Source of the DNA: Streptomyces virginiae | GTDB taxonomy: Bacteria > Actinomycetota > Actinomycetes > Streptomycetales > Streptomycetaceae | Assembly: GCF_000720455.1 (NCBI RefSeq) | Contig: NZ_JOAK01000002.1 | Location: 372,001 to 436,000 of the forward strand | DNA: 64,000 bases | Direction of reading: 5' to 3' | Part shown: piece after piece, positions 50,426 through 58,759 of the stretch | Numbering within the stretch: position 1 is the first letter of the stretch | Layout: each line of letters begins with the position of its first letter | Program-made: the position numbers and the translations under genes | The notes under the pieces: model-generated | Databases searched by the model: none | What the model saw: the letters and a program-made list of their open reading frames with translations, nothing else | Told to the model about the DNA's origin: nothing

Positions 50426-51889
50426 ATGACGGAGCTCGTGGAACACGGAAAGCTGTTCATCGGCGGTGAGTGGACGGATCCGCTGGGCACCGACACGATC
50501 CGGATCGTCTCCCCCCACACCGAGCAGGTCATCGGCTCCGTCCCGCACGCGTCGGAGGCGGACGTCGACCGCGCCGTCGCCGTCGCCCGCAAGGCTTTCG
50601 ACGAAGGCCCCTGGCCCCGGATGACGCTGGAGGAGCGCATCGCGGTCGTCTCCCGCATCAAGGACGCCATCGCCGTCCGCCACGAGGAGATCGCCCGCTC
50701 GATCAGCTCCCAGAACGGCTCCCCCTACTCCTGGAGCGTCCTGGCCCAGGCCCTCGGCCCGATGATGGTCTACGACGCCGCGATCACCGTCGCCCGCGAC
50801 TACCCGTACGAGGAGCACCGCCAGGGCGTGCTCGGCCCGATCCTGGTGCGCCGCGAGCCCGTGGGCGTCGTCGCCGCCGTCATCCCGTGGAACGTCCCGC
50901 AGTTCGTCGCGGCCGCCAAGCTGGCGCCGGCGCTGCTCTCCGGCTCCACCGTGATCCTCAAGCCCTCCCCGGAGGCGCCGCTCGACTCCTTCATCCTGGC
51001 CGACATCGCGCGCGAGGCCGGAGTGCCCGAGGGCGTGCTGTCGATCCTGCCCGCCGACCGCGAGGTCAGCGAGTACCTGGTCGGCCACCCCGGCGTCGAC
51101 AAGGTCGCCTTCACCGGCTCGGTCGCCGCCGGCAAGCGCGTGATGGAGGTCGCCGCCCGCAACCTCACCCGGGTCACCCTCGAACTCGGCGGCAAGTCCG
51201 CAGCCGTCGTCCTCCCCGACGCCGACATCGAGACCGCGGTCGCCGGGATCGTGCCCGCCGCCTGGATGAACAACGGCCAGGCGTGCGTGGCCCAGACCCG
51301 GATCCTCGCCCCCCGCAGCCGGTACGAGGAGGTCGCCGAGGCCCTCGCGGCCGCGGCCGGCGCGCTCGTCGTCGGCGACCCGCTCGACCCGGCGACGCAG
51401 CTCGGCCCGCTCGTCGCCCGGCGCCAGCAGCAGCGCTCCCTGGACTACATCCGCATCGGCCAGGAGGAGGGCGCGAAGGTCCTGGCGGGCGGCGGCCGCC
51501 CGGCGGGCCTCGAACAGGGCTGGTACGTGGAGCCCACGCTCTTCGGCGACGTCGACAACACCATGCGGATCGCCCGCGAGGAGATCTTCGGCCCGGTCGT
51601 CTGCCTGATCCCGTACGGGGACGAGGCGGAGGCCGTACGCGTCGCCAACGACTCCGACTTCGGCCTCAGCGGCAGCGTCTGGACCGGCGACGTCGAGCAC
51701 GGCATCGACTTCGCCCGGCGCATCCGCACCGGCACCTTCAACGTGAACACCTTCAGCCTGGACATGCTCGGGCCGTTCGGCGGCTACAAGAACAGCGGGC
51801 TGGGACGGGAGTTCGGCCCGGAGGGCCTGAGCGAGTACCTGGAGCACAAGATGATCCACCTGCCCGCGGGCTACGAGGCGGGTGCCTGA
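50426..51889 (+). CDS. NAD(P)-dependent aldehyde dehydrogenase
   Basis: A 487-residue aldehyde dehydrogenase. Catalytic Cys in NNGQACVAQTRI, general base Glu in VTLELGGKSAAVV, and cofactor loop FTGSVAAGKRVM are all intact; PWNVPQFVAAAKLAPALLSG precedes them. Oxidises an aldehyde to acid, possibly the C26/C27 aldehyde after P450 attack on a sterol side chain, inferred from the shared operator set. ATG 50426. It is linked by a TGATG overlap to the ferredoxin and lies behind KstR-type operator site C. Confidence 0.93.
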   Translation: MTELVEHGKLFIGGEWTDPLGTDTIRIVSPHTEQVIGSVPHASEADVDRAVAVARKAFDEGPWPRMTLEERIAVVSRIKDAIAVRHEEIARSISSQNGSPYSWSVLAQALGPMMVYDAAITVARDYPYEEHRQGVLGPILVRREPVGVVAAVIPWNVPQFVAAAKLAPALLSGSTVILKPSPEAPLDSFILADIAREAGVPEGVLSILPADREVSEYLVGHPGVDKVAFTGSVAAGKRVMEVAARNLTRVTLELGGKSAAVVLPDADIETAVAGIVPAAWMNNGQACVAQTRILAPRSRYEEVAEALAAAAGALVVGDPLDPATQLGPLVARRQQQRSLDYIRIGQEEGAKVLAGGGRPAGLEQGWYVEPTLFGDVDNTMRIAREEIFGPVVCLIPYGDEAEAVRVANDSDFGLSGSVWTGDVEHGIDFARRIRTGTFNVNTFSLDMLGPFGGYKNSGLGREFGPEGLSEYLEHKMIHLPAGYEAGA

Positions 51890-52122
51890 TGGGCGACCGC
51901 TGGCAGGTCGAGGTCGACCGGGGGGTGTGCATCGGCTCGGGCATGTGCGTGAACCACGCCCCGGAGGGCTTCGTCCTGGACTCGGCGCGCCAGTCCCACC
52001 CCCGCAGCCCGCAGTCGGACGCGAACGAACCGGTCCTCACCGCGGCGGAGGGCTGCCCGGTCGAAGCCATCATGATCACCCTGGCCGCCACGGGCGAACC
52101 GGTCTTCCCGCCGGAGGAGTAG
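51889..52122 (+). CDS. 3Fe-4S ferredoxin
   Basis: A 77-residue ferredoxin: VCIGSGMCVNHAPEGF supplies Cys 14 and Cys 20 and TAAEGCPVEAI supplies Cys 56, the three-cysteine pattern of [3Fe-4S] ferredoxins that serve P450s in actinobacteria (the usual second cysteine is replaced by Gly). ATG 51889 overlaps the aldehyde dehydrogenase stop (TGATG), so translation is coupled. Probable electron donor for the CYP125-like P450 at 39507. Between its two Cys segments an insertion (SARQSHPRSPQSDAN) is typical. Confidence 0.92.
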   Translation: MGDRWQVEVDRGVCIGSGMCVNHAPEGFVLDSARQSHPRSPQSDANEPVLTAAEGCPVEAIMITLAATGEPVFPPEE

Positions 52123-52129
52123 CCGGCCG

Positions 52130-52312
52130 TGGCCGTCGGCGGAGCGGGAGACCACTCGGTGAGGGGGCCGGGGACCGCGAGCTCCACGAAGGCGTCGGTG
52201 CCCGGCGCCGGAAGCGGTCGCCCATCCAGTGGGCGACCGCGCTTCCACGCCCGTCCGTACAGCGGAACGCGACCCGGCCGTCCTCGGCGACCCGGTCCAC
52301 GAGGACGTGCAC
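52130..52312 (-). pseudogene. possible frameshifted small gene next to the VOC gene
   Basis: From GTG 52312, one frame reads a sensible protein start (VHVLVDRVAEDGRVAFRC, then WMGDRF). At about 52226 coherent sequence jumps to the next frame (PAPGTDAFVELAVPGPLTEW). A missing C in TTCCGGCG would explain it. Beyond ~52130 the second frame has no stop and runs antisense to the ferredoxin. It could be a sequencing error or a decayed gene coupled to the VOC gene (six bases upstream). Confidence 0.35.
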
Positions 52313-52318
52313 GGGCGG

Positions 52319-52690
52319 TTACTCTCGCTCGGCGGCGCTCCGCTCGACGCAGAACTCGTTGCCCTCGGGGTCGGCGAGGGTCACCCACCCGGTGCCGTCG
52401 GGCCTGCGGTGGTCGCCGACGACGGTGGCGCCCAGCGCCACGATGCGCTCCACCTCCTCGTCGCGGGTGCGGTCCTGCGGCTGGAGGTCCACGTGCACAC
52501 GGTTCTTGACGCTCTTGGCGTCGGGAACCGTCACGAAGAGCAGCGTCGATCCGGGAGCCGTGACCAGCGCCTCGGGGTCCCCGGGGAAGTCGTCGTCGGC
52601 GAGCGAGCCGTCCAGAACGGCGGCCCAGAACTGCCCGAGGCTGTAGGCGTCGGAGCAGTCAACTGTGATGTGTCGTACGAGAGAAGCCAT
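52319..52690 (-). CDS. VOC (glyoxalase/bleomycin resistance) family protein
   Basis: A 123-residue VOC-fold protein: MASLVRHITVDCSDAYSLGQFW is the usual first beta-alpha unit with the metal His, and WVTLADPEGNEFCVERS, with Glu, the last. HVDLQPQDRTRDEEVERIVALGATVV sits between. Substrate unknown; members include isomerases, dioxygenases and resistance proteins. ATG 52690 is preferred because upstream in-frame residues (GCSIVPP) lack homology-like character. A frameshifted small gene seems to follow. Confidence 0.88.
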   Translation of the reverse strand: MASLVRHITVDCSDAYSLGQFWAAVLDGSLADDDFPGDPEALVTAPGSTLLFVTVPDAKSVKNRVHVDLQPQDRTRDEEVERIVALGATVVGDHRRPDGTGWVTLADPEGNEFCVERSAAERE

Positions 52691-52774
52691 GGGCGGGACT
52701 ATCGAACAGCCCACCGACTCCTGTCCACCGAGATTGCGGGGTGGCACCCCGAACCACGGCCTTCCCCCGCCGGT

Positions 52775-53455
52775 TTAGAGGCGCCTCACAGGCTCGGCGG
52801 CTTCCGGCGGCCCGTCGACCCGGCCACGCCGAACGCGCCGGCTCCACACGGTGTGCCCGATGAGAACCACGGCGGCGACGCATGCCGCAACACGAGTCAC
52901 GTTCCAGGTCAGAGCGAAAACCGCCCCCTCCGAGTCCGCCTCCACGCTCAACCGCTGAGTCGCCTCGAAGAAGGCGGTGAGAGGAACAACCAGACGGAAC
53001 AGGAGGCCACCGACTCCGGGTGTTCGCGCTACGTTGCCCATGAGTCCCACGGGCGCGCCGAACACGAATGCCGCTGTTCCCCACAGAAGGATCTGCCCCT
53101 GGCCGGAGGTGTCAGGCTCCATTCCGGCCGGCACGGAGGTGGCTTCTTCCATTCCAGCGGGAATGGTGGGGTTGATGTCCTTGAAAACGTAGTATGTGAC
53201 GACACCGATGGCCAGCCCCAAAGCTGCCAGCAATGCCGATTCGATCTTGGATGGACGGAAGTACCCCACCACCAGGGCGTAGCAGGCCCACGGCCAGCCG
53301 CTGGAAAAAACAATGCTCACGGCGACGCAAAATGGATTGTCCCATTTCCCGGCAACGGGGCCCACGAGGCCAAGCAGGAGACCGGCTCCGAGAGACGCGG
53401 CGACCCGCACGACGCGAGCACGTGTTGAGCGTGTGATTGTTCTTCCCCCGTTCAA
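52775..53455 (-). CDS. hypothetical polytopic membrane protein
   Basis: A 226-residue protein with about six hydrophobic segments: VVRVAASLGAGLLLGLVGPV, CVAVSIVFSSGWPWACYALV, SALLAALGLAIGVVTYYVF, ILLWGTAAFVFGAPVG, LLFRLVVPLTAFFEAT and WNVTRVAACVAAVVLIGH. It resembles the DUF6518 type but I cannot confirm this. Codon use is distinctly less G/C biased than neighbours, suggesting acquired DNA. The TTG start (53455) is weak; GTG at codon 16 (about 53410) is possible. Flanked upstream by 750 bases without a clear gene. Confidence 0.65.
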   Translation of the reverse strand: MNGGRTITRSTRARVVRVAASLGAGLLLGLVGPVAGKWDNPFCVAVSIVFSSGWPWACYALVVGYFRPSKIESALLAALGLAIGVVTYYVFKDINPTIPAGMEEATSVPAGMEPDTSGQGQILLWGTAAFVFGAPVGLMGNVARTPGVGGLLFRLVVPLTAFFEATQRLSVEADSEGAVFALTWNVTRVAACVAAVVLIGHTVWSRRVRRGRVDGPPEAAEPVRRL

Positions 53456-54207
53456 TGGGTGGGCCCGACGTGGAGGTGGCGCCGCCCCGGGGTCGCGCGC
53501 GTGACGACCAGCCTCGGAGCGACTCGCAACCTACCGCACCCTCCCGGAAGTTACTGCTTGGTGCGGCGAGTGGAACCAGTCCACGCTGACACCAGGTGCC
53601 GCCGGTGGACGGGCTGATGCATGCCTGTGACTGCGCGCCGAAAGAGCCCGTCGATGCGTCCGTCCTGAACGTCACGACTCCCCATTCTGGCGGATCCACC
53701 GGCAATGTTCATGAAATTCCCTCCCTGATTCCCCGTGCTGGGAAAACGACGGAAGGATTCCGGTGGCTCACGGCCGGCCCCGGACTGGACGGGCTGCGGA
53801 CGCGTGAGGGAGGAGCGCGTAGCGATCTGAGGCGGCTTATGTCCAGCCGCAGACGTCTCGCGGACGCCGTCCGGCAGGAGCGCGTAGCGATTTGGGGCGC
53901 CCTGGGCTCCGCCCGCGCATCGCTGACCGCCCCGTCTCGGAAAAGGAACACCCGGCCCGTTCCTTCGGGGGCTTCCCGGCAGTCTTTCGGATTTCCGGGG
54001 CGGGACGGGCGGTCAAGGGTGGCCGAAGGCCATCACGAAGTGACGCGACCGCAGGGAGCGCCCTTGAAGGGCCGGCCCGACGCGGAGAGACGATGGGACT
54101 GACGGGAAACCCCCAGCACGTCTCTGACTACCGCCCGAGTGGCCGATCTCCCGAAGCTCCCCTTGCCCTTCCACCTCCGCCCCGCCCCCGCCCCCCCAGC
54201 GGTCGGT
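53456..54207. other. 752-bp region without a convincing gene
   Basis: Between the orphan membrane protein and the KstR-like gene. Candidate frames are Arg/Gly-rich and lack ribosome sites or recognisable domains. A 16-base direct repeat (AGGAGCGCGTAGCGAT) occurs at 53811-53826 and 53876-53891. I see no tRNA, transposase or riboswitch. It may be decayed coding sequence. Confidence 0.55.
53811..53891. repeat. 16-bp direct repeat pair
   Basis: AGGAGCGCGTAGCGAT is present at 53811-53826 and 53876-53891, 65 bases apart. It could mark an excision scar or duplicated regulatory element. Confidence 0.6.
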
Positions 54208-54843
54208 TCAGGACTTTTCCGGGGACTTTCCCGGGGACGTCAGGTCGATCAGGCGGCAGACCATTTCGATGTCGATCTTGACCTGGGCGATCGAGGCGCG
54301 GCCCGAAAGCCAGGTGATCAGCGCCGAGTGCCAGGTGTGCTCGATGACCCGGACCGCCGACAGCTGCTCCGCCGTCGGCGGGTGTTCGAGGCCCATGGCG
54401 TCCAGGATGATCGCCGTGGTCAGACGGGACACGGTGTCGACCTCGGGGCTCACGCTGCGGTCCGCGAAGGTCAGGGCCCGCACCATCGCGTCCGCCAGCT
54501 GCGGCTCCCGCTGGAGGGCGCGGAAGGCGCGCATCAGGGTCTCCGCGACCCGGGCCGCCGGTTCGTCACCGGCCGGCGGGCGTTTGCGCAGCGTCGTGTG
54601 CATGTGCTGGAGCTGGTCCTGCATGGTGGCGACCAGCAGGTGCACCTTGGACGGGAAGTAGCGGTAGAGCGTGCCCAGCGCCACGCCGGCCGCCTCCGCG
54701 ACCTCGCGCATCTGGACGGCGTCGAAGCCGCCCCGGCTGGCCAGCTGGGCACTCGCGTGCAGGATCCGGCGGCGGCGCGCCTCCTGGCGCTCCGTCAGGG
54801 GAGGCGACGCCGGTGTGGTGACGGCCTTCACTTCCGCTGTCAT
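54208..54843 (-). CDS. kstR: KstR-like TetR repressor
   Basis: A 211-residue TetR protein. The DNA-binding part, RRRRILHASAQLASRGGF, then AVQMREVAEAAGVALG, then TLYRYFPSKVHLLVATM, is close to M. tuberculosis KstR (GGYEAVQMRAVADRADVAVGTLYRYFPSKVHLL from memory, in pieces). The C-terminal part also follows KstR (ADAMVRALTFADRSVSPEVD; HTWHSALITWLSGRAS). KstR represses sterol catabolism and is released by 3-oxo-cholestenoyl-CoA. ATG 54843 has GGGAC upstream. Operator site E at 54994-55007 in the divergent promoter region suggests autoregulation. Confidence 0.88.
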   Translation of the reverse strand: MTAEVKAVTTPASPPLTERQEARRRRILHASAQLASRGGFDAVQMREVAEAAGVALGTLYRYFPSKVHLLVATMQDQLQHMHTTLRKRPPAGDEPAARVAETLMRAFRALQREPQLADAMVRALTFADRSVSPEVDTVSRLTTAIILDAMGLEHPPTAEQLSAVRVIEHTWHSALITWLSGRASIAQVKIDIEMVCRLIDLTSPGKSPEKS

Positions 54844-54993
54844 GTGTCCCGTTCCGTGTCGTTGCGCGGGCTGTCTCCGGGGTGATCCGCAGCCAGCATC
54901 GCAGGCGCCGCAGTCGTGGCGTGAATCACCTGCTCCACCTCTTACGGTGTGGTTTCCGGCCGGTAGATTCAATGCTCTTAGACGGATCAAGTC

Positions 54994-55007
54994 TGAAACT
55001 TGTTCTA
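54994..55007. promoter_or_regulatory. KstR-type operator, perfect match (site E)
   Basis: TGAAACTTGTTCTA matches all eight fixed positions of TNNAACNNGTTNNA. It lies 151 bases upstream of the KstR-like start and 54 bases upstream of the glycosyltransferase start. Confidence 0.8.
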
Positions 55008-55060
55008 CATTATCCGAGCGGTTACGCTCCGGCGAAAGTGCAGCGAGAAGGGGGCCGAGA

Positions 55061-56374
55061 GTGACCGCTGAGGCCGTGGTGACGAGCCCTTTCGCGGGTT
55101 CCGCCGACGACGGCGAGCGTCCGCTGCGCATCGCCCTCCTCACCTATAAGGGGAACCCGTTCTGCGGCGGTCAGGGCGTCTACGTCCGGCACCTCTCGCG
55201 CGAGCTGGTCCGCCTCGGGCACTCCGTCGAGGTCATCGGCGCCCAGCCCTACCCGGTGCTCGACACGGGCGCCACGCTCACCGAACTCCCGAGCCTCGAC
55301 CTGTACCGCAGCCCCGACCCCTTCCGGACACCGGGACGCGACGAGTACCGCGACTGGATCGACGCCCTCGAGGTCGCCACGATGTGGACCGGCGGCTTCC
55401 CCGAGCCGCTGACCTTCTCGCTGCGCGCCCGCCGCCATCTGCGGGAGCGGGCCGGGGAGTTCGACGTCATCCACGACAACCAGACCCTCGGCTACGGGCT
55501 GCTCGGCGACCTCGGCGCGCCGCTGGTGACGACGATCCACCACCCCATCACCGTCGACCGCAAGCTCGACCTCGACGCCGCGCAGGGCCGCGTCAAGCGT
55601 GCCTCCGTACGCCGCTGGTACGCCTTCACCCGCATGCAGGGCCGCGTGGCCCGCAAGCTGCCCTCCGTGCTCACCGTCTCCGGATCCTCCAAGCAGGAGA
55701 TCGCAGACCACCTCGGCGTGCAGGACGAGCGCATCCACGTCGTGCACATCGGCGCCGACACCGACCTCTGGTCGCCCGACCCGTCCGTGGCCGAGGTTCC
55801 CGGCCGCATCGTGACCACCTCCAGCGCCGACGTCCCGCTCAAGGGCCTGGTGTTCCTCGTCGAGGCGCTCGCGAAGCTGCGCACCGAGCAGCCCGACGCC
55901 CACCTCGTCGTGGTCGGCAAGCGCGCCGAGCAGGGCCCCGTCGCCCGCGCCATCGAGACGTACGGCCTCCAGGACGCCGTCCGCTTCGTCAAGGGCATCA
56001 CCGACGCCGAGCTGGTCGACCTGGTGCGCAGCGCGCAGGTGGCGTGCGTGCCGTCGCTGTACGAGGGCTTCTCGCTCCCGGCGGCCGAGGCCATGGCCAC
56101 CGGCACTCCGCTGGTCGCCACCACGGGCGGCGCGATTCCCGAGGTCACCGGTACCGACGGTGAGACCTGCCTCGCCGTGCCGCCCGGCGACGCCGGCGCC
56201 CTGGCGGCCGCGCTGGGCCGGATGCTCGGCGACCCGCAGCTGCGGGCCCGCGTCGGCGCTGCCGGACGTGAACGCGTCCTGACCCGTTTCACCTGGGCCG
56301 CGGCGGCCAAGGGCACCGCCGCGCACTACCGCGCCGCCATCGAGCAGGCCGCCCGCGCCCGCCGCGCGCGGTGA
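55061..56374 (+). CDS. family 4 glycosyltransferase
   Basis: A 437-residue GT4 (GT-B fold) glycosyltransferase. The N-terminal NPFCGGQGVYVRHLSREL loop is the Gly-rich acceptor/nucleotide motif; the C-terminal half has SLYEGFSLPAAEAMATGTPLVA and GGAIPEVTG, the E-x7-E donor motif of GT4 enzymes; SADVPLKGLVFLVEAL corresponds to the R/K-rich donor-phosphate region. Transfers a sugar nucleotide-activated sugar to an unknown acceptor. GTG 55061 follows GAAGGGGG. It starts a three-gene operon and shares the KstR-type operator with the repressor gene. Confidence 0.9.
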   Translation: MTAEAVVTSPFAGSADDGERPLRIALLTYKGNPFCGGQGVYVRHLSRELVRLGHSVEVIGAQPYPVLDTGATLTELPSLDLYRSPDPFRTPGRDEYRDWIDALEVATMWTGGFPEPLTFSLRARRHLRERAGEFDVIHDNQTLGYGLLGDLGAPLVTTIHHPITVDRKLDLDAAQGRVKRASVRRWYAFTRMQGRVARKLPSVLTVSGSSKQEIADHLGVQDERIHVVHIGADTDLWSPDPSVAEVPGRIVTTSSADVPLKGLVFLVEALAKLRTEQPDAHLVVVGKRAEQGPVARAIETYGLQDAVRFVKGITDAELVDLVRSAQVACVPSLYEGFSLPAAEAMATGTPLVATTGGAIPEVTGTDGETCLAVPPGDAGALAAALGRMLGDPQLRARVGAAGRERVLTRFTWAAAAKGTAAHYRAAIEQAARARRAR

Positions 56375-56438
56375 CCTTCCGCCTCATCCACACCGTCCCC
56401 ACCCCCGTACACCCCCGCGACCGCGAAGGCAGGACCCC

Positions 56439-57173
56439 GTGCTGACCGTCGATTTCTCCCGGTTCCCGCTCGCCGCAGGCGACCGCGTACTCGACCTTGG
56501 CTGCGGCGCAGGCCGGCACGCCTTCGAGTGCTACCGGAGAGGCGCCCAGGTGGTCGCCGTCGACCGCAACGGCGAGGAGATCCGCGAGGTCGCCAAGTGG
56601 TTCGCCGCGATGAAGGAGGCCGGTGAGGCCCCGGTCGGAGCCACCGCCACCGCGATGGAGGGCGACGCGCTGGCGCTGCCCTTCCCCGACGAGTCCTTCG
56701 ACGTCGTCATCATCTCCGAGGTGATGGAGCACATCCCCGACGACAAGGGCGTGCTCGCGGAGATGGTTCGCGTCCTCAAGCCCGGCGGCCGCATCGCCGT
56801 GACCGTGCCGCGCTACGGCCCGGAGAAGATCTGCTGGGCGCTGTCCGACGCCTACCACGAGGTCGAGGGCGGCCACATCCGCATCTACAAGGCGGACGAG
56901 CTGCTGGGCAAGATGCGGGCGGCGGGCCTCAAGCCGTACGGCACGCACCACGCGCACGGGCTGCACTCGCCGTACTGGTGGCTCAAGTGCGCCTTCGGCG
57001 TGGACAACGACAAGGCGCTGCCGGTGAAGGCGTACCACAAGCTCCTGGTCTGGGACATCATGAAGAAGCCGCTGGCGACGCGCGTGGCGGAGCAGGCCCT
57101 CAACCCGCTCATCGGCAAGAGCTTCGTGGCGTACGCGACCAAGCCCCACCTCCCCGTCGGCGCGACCCAGTGA
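56439..57173 (+). CDS. class I SAM-dependent methyltransferase
   Basis: A 244-residue Methyltransf_11 enzyme: SAM motif RVLDLGCGAGRHAFE, motif II GDALALPFPDESFDVVIIS, and VMEHIPDDKGVLAEMVRVL with LKPGGRIAVTVP (motif III). The C-terminal HHAHGLHSPYWWLKCAFG segment is not part of the generic fold and may bind the substrate. GTG 56439 lies 64 bases after the glycosyltransferase stop. Its stop overlaps the toroid gene by four bases (GTGA). Likely methylates a sugar or lipid intermediate; unknown. Confidence 0.9.
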   Translation: MLTVDFSRFPLAAGDRVLDLGCGAGRHAFECYRRGAQVVAVDRNGEEIREVAKWFAAMKEAGEAPVGATATAMEGDALALPFPDESFDVVIISEVMEHIPDDKGVLAEMVRVLKPGGRIAVTVPRYGPEKICWALSDAYHEVEGGHIRIYKADELLGKMRAAGLKPYGTHHAHGLHSPYWWLKCAFGVDNDKALPVKAYHKLLVWDIMKKPLATRVAEQALNPLIGKSFVAYATKPHLPVGATQ

Positions 57174-58252
57174 GCTCGCCCGGGCGTACCGAACACCTCG
57201 TCCTGGACGGCGTGCTGACCGCGGAGCAGGCGGCCGAGACGGTCGCGGGCATCCTGGCGGTGCAGCGCGACGACGGCGCCATCCCGTGGTTCCGGGGTCA
57301 CCACCTCGACCCGTGGGACCACACCGAGGCGGCGATGGCGCTGGACGCGGCCGGCGAGCACGAGGCCGCCGAGCGGGCGTACGTGTGGCTGGCCCGGCAC
57401 CAGAACGAGGACGGTTCCTGGTACGCGGCCTACGCCGACCGGCCCGACGGCGTGGACACCGCCGAGCCGCAGGACGCGAGCCGCGAGAGCAACTTCACCG
57501 CCTACATAGCCGTCGGTGTGTGGCACCACTACCTGTCGACCGGTGACGACACCTTCCTCGACCGGATGTGGCCGTCCGTGTACGCGGCCGTGGAGTGCGT
57601 CCTGTCGCTGCAGCAGCCCGGCGGCGAGATCGGCTGGAAGCGTGAGGCGGACGGCACGGCCGTCACCGACGCGCTGCTGACGGGGTCGTCCTCCATCCAC
57701 CAGGCGCTGCGCTGTGCGCTGGCCATCGCCGAGCACCGGGAGGAGCCGCAGCCGGACTGGGAGCTCGCCGCGGGCGCGCTGCGGCATGCGATCCGCCGTC
57801 ATCCGGAGCGGTTCCTGGACAAGGACCACTACTCGATGGACTGGTACTACCCGGTCCTCGGGGGCGCGCTGACGGGCGCGGAGGCGACGGCGCGGATCGA
57901 GGCGCGCTGGGACGAGTTCGTGGTCCCGGACCTGGGGGTGCGCTGCGTGCTGCCGAACCCGTGGGTGACGGGCGGCGAGTCCTGCGAGCTGGCGCTCGCG
58001 CTGTGGGCGACGGGGGAGTCGGACCGGGCGCTGGAGATCCTGCGGTCGATCGGGCACCTGCGCGCGGACAACGGCATGTACTGGACGGGGTACGTCTTCC
58101 AGGACAGGGCGGTGTGGCCGGTGGAGCAGACGACGTGGACCGCCGGGTCGTTGCTGCTGGCGGTCGCGGCGCTGGGCGGGGACGAGGCCACCACGGAGGT
58201 GTTCGGCGGGGGTTCGCTCCCGGCCGGGCTGGAGCCGGACTGCTGCGGCTGA
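57170..58252 (+). CDS. alpha/alpha-toroid (prenyltransferase-repeat) protein
   Basis: A 360-residue cytosolic protein annotated elsewhere as prenyltransferase. Repeated helical hairpins carry Gln/Trp signatures: ILAVQRDDGAIPWFRG, WLARHQNEDGSWYAAYADR, LSLQQPGGEIGWKREAD. An N-terminal DPWDHTEAAMALDAAGE and SMDWYYPVLGG sit where six-hairpin glycosidases keep acidic residues, so a glycosidase- or lyase-like role is equally possible. GTG 57170 overlaps the methyltransferase stop. It is unrelated to the secreted B12-linked toroid at 47594 except in fold. A terminator follows. Confidence 0.8.
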   Translation: MSSPGRTEHLVLDGVLTAEQAAETVAGILAVQRDDGAIPWFRGHHLDPWDHTEAAMALDAAGEHEAAERAYVWLARHQNEDGSWYAAYADRPDGVDTAEPQDASRESNFTAYIAVGVWHHYLSTGDDTFLDRMWPSVYAAVECVLSLQQPGGEIGWKREADGTAVTDALLTGSSSIHQALRCALAIAEHREEPQPDWELAAGALRHAIRRHPERFLDKDHYSMDWYYPVLGGALTGAEATARIEARWDEFVVPDLGVRCVLPNPWVTGGESCELALALWATGESDRALEILRSIGHLRADNGMYWTGYVFQDRAVWPVEQTTWTAGSLLLAVAALGGDEATTEVFGGGSLPAGLEPDCCG

Positions 58253-58275
58253 TCCGCACCCGCAGGTGAACGAAC

Positions 58276-58310
58276 GGGGCCCCTCCCGCCGGTCGGCGGG
58301 GGAGGGCCCC
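58276..58310 (+). terminator. terminator of the GT4 operon
   Basis: GGGGCCCCTCCCGCC (58276-58290) pairs with GGCGGGGGAGGGCCCC (58295-58310) with one bulge and a four-base loop; TTCG follows. Confidence 0.85.
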
Positions 58311-58344
58311 TTCGCGTCGCTCGTGCCCGCGGCGGCCGAGCGCG

Positions 58345-58647
58345 TCAGCGGCGGTAGAGCCAGCCGGCTATCGCGTGGCCGACCAGGACGTACACGACGG
58401 CGGCCAGGCCGTAGCCGATGACGACCTGGACCCATTCGCGGCTGAAGGTGAACAGGTCGTAGGACCAGCCGGCCAGCCAGCTCGCGGTGTCGTGGATGAA
58501 GTTGACGAGCTCGTTGCCCTGGTTGGCGTCCAGGAAGTAGAGAAGGATCCACAGGACGATCACGAAGGCAAGCACGTCCGCCACCAGAGCGACGGCCCGG
58601 CCTGCCTGACTGCTTCCTCGGGTGCGTACTCGCGTGTGTGAGGTCAT
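58345..58647 (-). CDS. small two-helix membrane protein
   Basis: A 100-residue protein with two membrane helices (VADVLAFVIVLWILLYFL, VVIGYGLAAVVYVLVGHAIA), separated by LDANQGNELVNFIHDTASWLAGWSYDLFTF. The HDTASWLAGWSYDLF block is strongly conserved in Streptomyces homologues I recall; function unknown. ATG 58647 has no clear ribosome site. It is divergent from the lipoprotein at 58760. Confidence 0.75.
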   Translation of the reverse strand: MTSHTRVRTRGSSQAGRAVALVADVLAFVIVLWILLYFLDANQGNELVNFIHDTASWLAGWSYDLFTFSREWVQVVIGYGLAAVVYVLVGHAIAGWLYRR

Positions 58648-58759
58648 GCTGCGCGTGTTGCCGCCCGGGCGCGTCGCAAACCCGAACGGGTCCACCGGGT
58701 GGCGGGCCGGTGGGGGCGGGGTGAGGCTGCGGGGGACGCCTGAGTCCCCGGAGGAAACC

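Noticed and set aside
53596..54102. Open frame of 168 codons in the gene-free region
   Set aside because: Composition is like noncoding DNA, no ribosome site, no domain.
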